DNA of 39,255 nt from the NCBI GenBank assembly GCA_030648645.1, contig JAUSHL010000006.1, forward strand, positions 1-39,255, written 5' to 3'. A program made the translations under genes and the position numbers. Of this stretch, positions 37,623 to 39,255 are shown piece after piece (positions within the stretch are counted from its first letter, which is position 1; every line of letters starts with the position of its first letter). The DNA is from Candidatus Daviesbacteria bacterium. GTDB taxonomy: Bacteria; Patescibacteriota; Microgenomatia; Daviesbacterales; UBA10151. The notes beneath the pieces are model-generated. The model did no database searches, was not told the origin of the DNA, and worked only from the letters and a program-made list of their open reading frames with translations.

Positions 37623-38152
37623 GAATAACAAAAAGTTTAATTTTAATTTTAATTTTAATTTTATTTTTTTTATTGATATCATTTCCCAGTTTAGTTTTTG
37701 CCAGAGTAACACCTGAGGATATAGTGCAGGAGAAGAGAGCTACTTATGAGCAAAAGGTTAAAAATTATTCTGCATTAAATCAACAAAAATTAGAAAAATT
37801 AGCAAAGGATATTGCTCTGGTAAATAAAAAAAGAACTGATGAATTAGAAAATATTATGATTGCTCAGGGAAATATTTTAGATGAATATGAAACCCGTTCT
37901 GCTGGTCCTTCGGGAAGCCTCAGGATAAACAAAAATTCTGAAGCTATAAAAAATGCCAGATATTGGATAACATATGCCCATGAAGCAGTAGCATATCAGG
38001 CTGCTAAAATTTATATTTTTAATCTTTCTGCAGAGCAGAACATTAACAATGATGCTGTGTCTTTAATAAATCAAATGGCAGGGGAGTTAAATTCAAGTAG
38101 AACAAAAGTGATAAATTCTCAAAAAACTTTGGAGAAAACAATTAATGACTAG
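37619..38152 (+). CDS. Secreted helical protein of unknown function
   Basis: A 177-aa protein. The ATG at 37619 overlaps the acetyltransferase stop, and the N-terminus MRITKSLILILILILFFLLISFPSLVFA is a clear signal peptide (an upstream in-frame start at 37592 would add MGNRYGKRI). The mature part is helical and Lys-rich (YEQKVKNYSALNQQKLEKLAKDIALVNKKRTDELENIM). SAGPSGSLRINKN (about 37905-37935) resembles a fragment of the CTTCGGG..CTCAGGAT repeat. It overlaps the next gene by 8 bases. Confidence 0.65.
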   Translation: MRITKSLILILILILFFLLISFPSLVFARVTPEDIVQEKRATYEQKVKNYSALNQQKLEKLAKDIALVNKKRTDELENIMIAQGNILDEYETRSAGPSGSLRINKNSEAIKNARYWITYAHEAVAYQAAKIYIFNLSAEQNINNDAVSLINQMAGELNSSRTKVINSQKTLEKTIND

Positions 38153-38432
38153 CAAAAAAATTATAATAACAATAATAATTATCCTCTCTGCCCTATCTAT
38201 TTTTATCTATGTATCCATACATGGTAGGCAAAATGGAGGAGGCAATTTAATTAGTCCTCAGAATATATTTAAGTCCAATTCTGAATCTGCAAAACCAACT
38301 TTTACACCTCCGGCAACTGCCGGACCTACGCCAATTATTTTGGATTTAAAAAATGGACTATCAAAAGAAGTGGAAAAATTAACTCCGGATGATTTTTCCC
38401 CAGATTTCGAAATTCTAAAAAAATCTTTTTGA
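38145..38432 (+). CDS. Small membrane-anchored protein, 95 aa
   Basis: MTSKKIIITIIIILSALSIFIYVSIHG is a signal anchor, followed by a Pro/Ser/Thr-rich exported part (SAKPTFTPPATAGPTPIILDL) and a charged end. No family recognised. It overlaps the secreted protein gene and is followed by a terminator, so it closes the acetyltransferase-led operon. CCGGCAACTGCCGG inside it is another small palindrome. Confidence 0.6.
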   Translation: MTSKKIIITIIIILSALSIFIYVSIHGRQNGGGNLISPQNIFKSNSESAKPTFTPPATAGPTPIILDLKNGLSKEVEKLTPDDFSPDFEILKKSF

Positions 38433-38451
38433 CCACAAATTGACCAACAAA

Positions 38452-38488
38452 AAAACCCTATCTACTTTTAGAGCAAACAGGGTTTTTA
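38452..38488. terminator. Bidirectional Rho-independent terminator
   Basis: AAAAACCCT and AGGGTTTTT are perfectly inverted around a 19-base loop. T-runs occur on both strands, so it can end both the plus-strand operon and the DUF5679 gene. Confidence 0.7.
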
Positions 38489-38502
38489 AGTATGAGTCTC
38501 AT

Positions 38503-38652
38503 TTAGATATGAGATCCGATTTTGTACATTCCAGTGCCACAACTTGAACACTTTCCCTTAACTGCTGGTTTGCCATTTTTCATTGTTACATTCTCTGCAT
38601 TATCAGCATCTCTTTTTTGTCGACATTTAACACAATACATTTGTACTGCCAT
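38503..38652 (-). CDS. DUF5679 zinc-ribbon protein, 49 aa
   Basis: The ATG at 38652 is preceded by a strong GGGGGTGA about 8 bases away; TAA lies at 38503-38505. Sequence: MAVQMYCVKCRQKRDADNAE and VTMKNGKPAVKGKCSSCGTG, then MYKIGSHI. Two CxxC pairs (CVKC and CSSC) form the zinc ribbon, as in DUF5679, a small family common in Patescibacteria and Chloroflexi, of unknown function. Confidence 0.88.
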   Translation of the reverse strand: MAVQMYCVKCRQKRDADNAENVTMKNGKPAVKGKCSSCGTGMYKIGSHI

Positions 38653-38672
38653 TTATTTTCACCCCCTTTCAA

Positions 38673-38712
38673 GATTAGCGTCTAGTCCGCCAGTTGGCGG
38701 ATTAGCGTCTAG
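38673..38712. repeat. 14-bp palindrome between 13-bp direct repeats
   Basis: GATTAGCGTCTAG (38673-38685), TCCGCCAGTTGGCG, GATTAGCGTCTAG (38700-38712). The palindrome TCCGCCAGTTGGCGGA is of the type nested in repeat copy B and at 39200-39215. Confidence 0.8.
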
Positions 38713-38719
38713 CGTTTAG

Positions 38720-39001
38720 TTATATTTTCAAAAAACCATGATTCATGATAATATATAAAGTAATCTGCACTGCAAAGGCAATTGAAGCCAGTACTAAAAT
38801 TTTTAAAAGATCAGTTCTTAAGTAATTTATATCAGATTGATAATTCTTAGTTGATGAAATAAATTCTGTTTTTGTTGAATTGGTCGTGTTTACAATCTTG
38901 GTATAGGAAATTGGAACGGGATTTTTTCCGTATAATTGTTCTCTTAAAGATTGCAATCTCTTTTCTGTTGGAGTTTGTTTCAATGATTTGATTACTGCCA
39001 T
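38720..39001 (-). CDS. Small protein with a C-terminal membrane segment
   Basis: A 93-aa protein not recognised. The basic N-terminus is KSLKQTPTEKRLQSLREQLYG, the middle is Ser/Thr-rich (VNTTNSTKTEFISSTKNYQSD), and a membrane helix is at about residues 66-85 (ILVLASIAFAVQITLYIIM). A promoter TTGACA, 17 bases, TAGGCT is visible on the minus strand upstream. Confidence 0.6.
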   Translation of the reverse strand: MAVIKSLKQTPTEKRLQSLREQLYGKNPVPISYTKIVNTTNSTKTEFISSTKNYQSDINYLRTDLLKILVLASIAFAVQITLYIIMNHGFLKI

Positions 39002-39034
39002 TTTTAAAATCTAGCCTCAAACTGAACTCATTTG

Positions 39035-39063
39035 AGCCTAACAGACTTTTTTATGCCTGTCAA
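39035..39063 (-). promoter_or_regulatory. Promoter of the small membrane protein gene
   Basis: TTGACA (39063-39058), 17 bases, TAGGCT (39040-39035) on the minus strand, with about 30 bases of leader. Confidence 0.5.
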
Positions 39064-39130
39064 GTGGTAAGGTGTTACACGAAATCTAAAAAGATACACA
39101 TAAACGAAGTCTCAGATGATACAAAATTCT

Positions 39131-39232
39131 GTCATTGCGAGGAGGGTCGATTTTTCGACCCGACGAAGCAATCTTATCTATTTAAGAGATTGCCACGCTC
39201 TCCGCCAGCTGGCGGATCGCTCGCAATGACAA
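39131..39232. repeat. Complete intergenic GTCATTGCGAG..CTCGCAATGAC element
   Basis: GTCATTGCGAGGAGGGTCG, GGGTCGA/TCGACCC hairpin, GACGAAGCAATCTTATC, AGAGATTGCCACGC, TCCGCCAGCTGGCGGA, TCGCTCGCAATGAC. It has the same plan as the element inside the helicase gene at 2398-2515, differing mainly in the right hairpin tip. Confidence 0.88.
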
Positions 39233-39255
39233 AGAGTAGTTAATTAAAGGACACA

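Noticed and set aside
1-39255. tRNA or rRNA genes
   Set aside because: Reading both strands by eye, no cloverleaf with a GTTCRA arm and matching acceptor stem and no rRNA-like sequence was found. A covariance-model scan would be needed to be certain.

Overview
The window is AT-rich, tightly packed bacterial chromosome. It most likely comes from a Candidate Phyla Radiation genome of the Microgenomates/Patescibacteria type. This is inferred from short housekeeping proteins (HrcA about 241 aa, HolA about 222 aa, TpiA about 224 aa), a DUF5679 zinc ribbon, DUF5674, many small unknown proteins, -10 boxes almost touching start codons, and very many short palindromic repeats. No rRNA, tRNA, CRISPR array or prophage was seen.

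Layout. 1-970: end of an unknown gene, a DUF4258/DUF2283 pair that looks like a toxin-antitoxin module, and a small unknown gene. 966-3838 (minus): a UvrD/PcrA helicase followed by a G5/3D wall protein. 3839-8093: four plus-strand genes (glycoside-hydrolase-like lipoprotein, unknown, HExxH membrane protein, unknown), each preceded by a related repeat-rich spacer. 8246-11038: thioredoxin, triosephosphate isomerase, LytR-CpsA-Psr protein and DNA polymerase III delta. 11018-13313 (minus): PilN, PilO, a 55-aa membrane protein and an FN3/dockerin-like surface protein. 13347-16900: ABC-F ATPase, HicB-like protein, methyltransferase and ribosomal protein S20, separated by repeats. 17079-20742: MurJ and LepA. 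20747-23797: small unknowns, a RelE/Phd module and a DHH phosphoesterase. 23927-29462: heat-shock cluster (CIRCE-like operator, hrcA, grpE, dnaK, then a terminator, a GIY-YIG gene and a broken methyltransferase before dnaJ). 29559-32410: a REP-associated transposase between two REP palindromes, an unknown gene and an IS481-like element. 32717-39001: methyltransferase, CYTH protein, DUF5674, ComM, HigB/HigA, GNAT acetyltransferase, secreted proteins and a DUF5679 protein.

Three signals go beyond ordinary annotation. (1) rpsT (S20) and lepA each have a leader in which a mini-ORF repeats the start of the gene (MPII... and MNIKNFSII), with a segment complementary to the true start region between the two copies. 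This looks like a translational switch built on a decoy start. (2) Short palindromic elements sit in frame inside UvrD, LepA, GrpE, HolA, the DHH protein and the 3D protein. Filled and empty versions of the same repeat in this window suggest that some of these elements move. (3) A REP/RAYT pair is visible: a Y1 transposase between two copies of a palindrome that occurs seven times in the window, once inside lepA. A separate repeat of about 95 bp, present three times, carries outward-facing promoter-like sequences at both ends.
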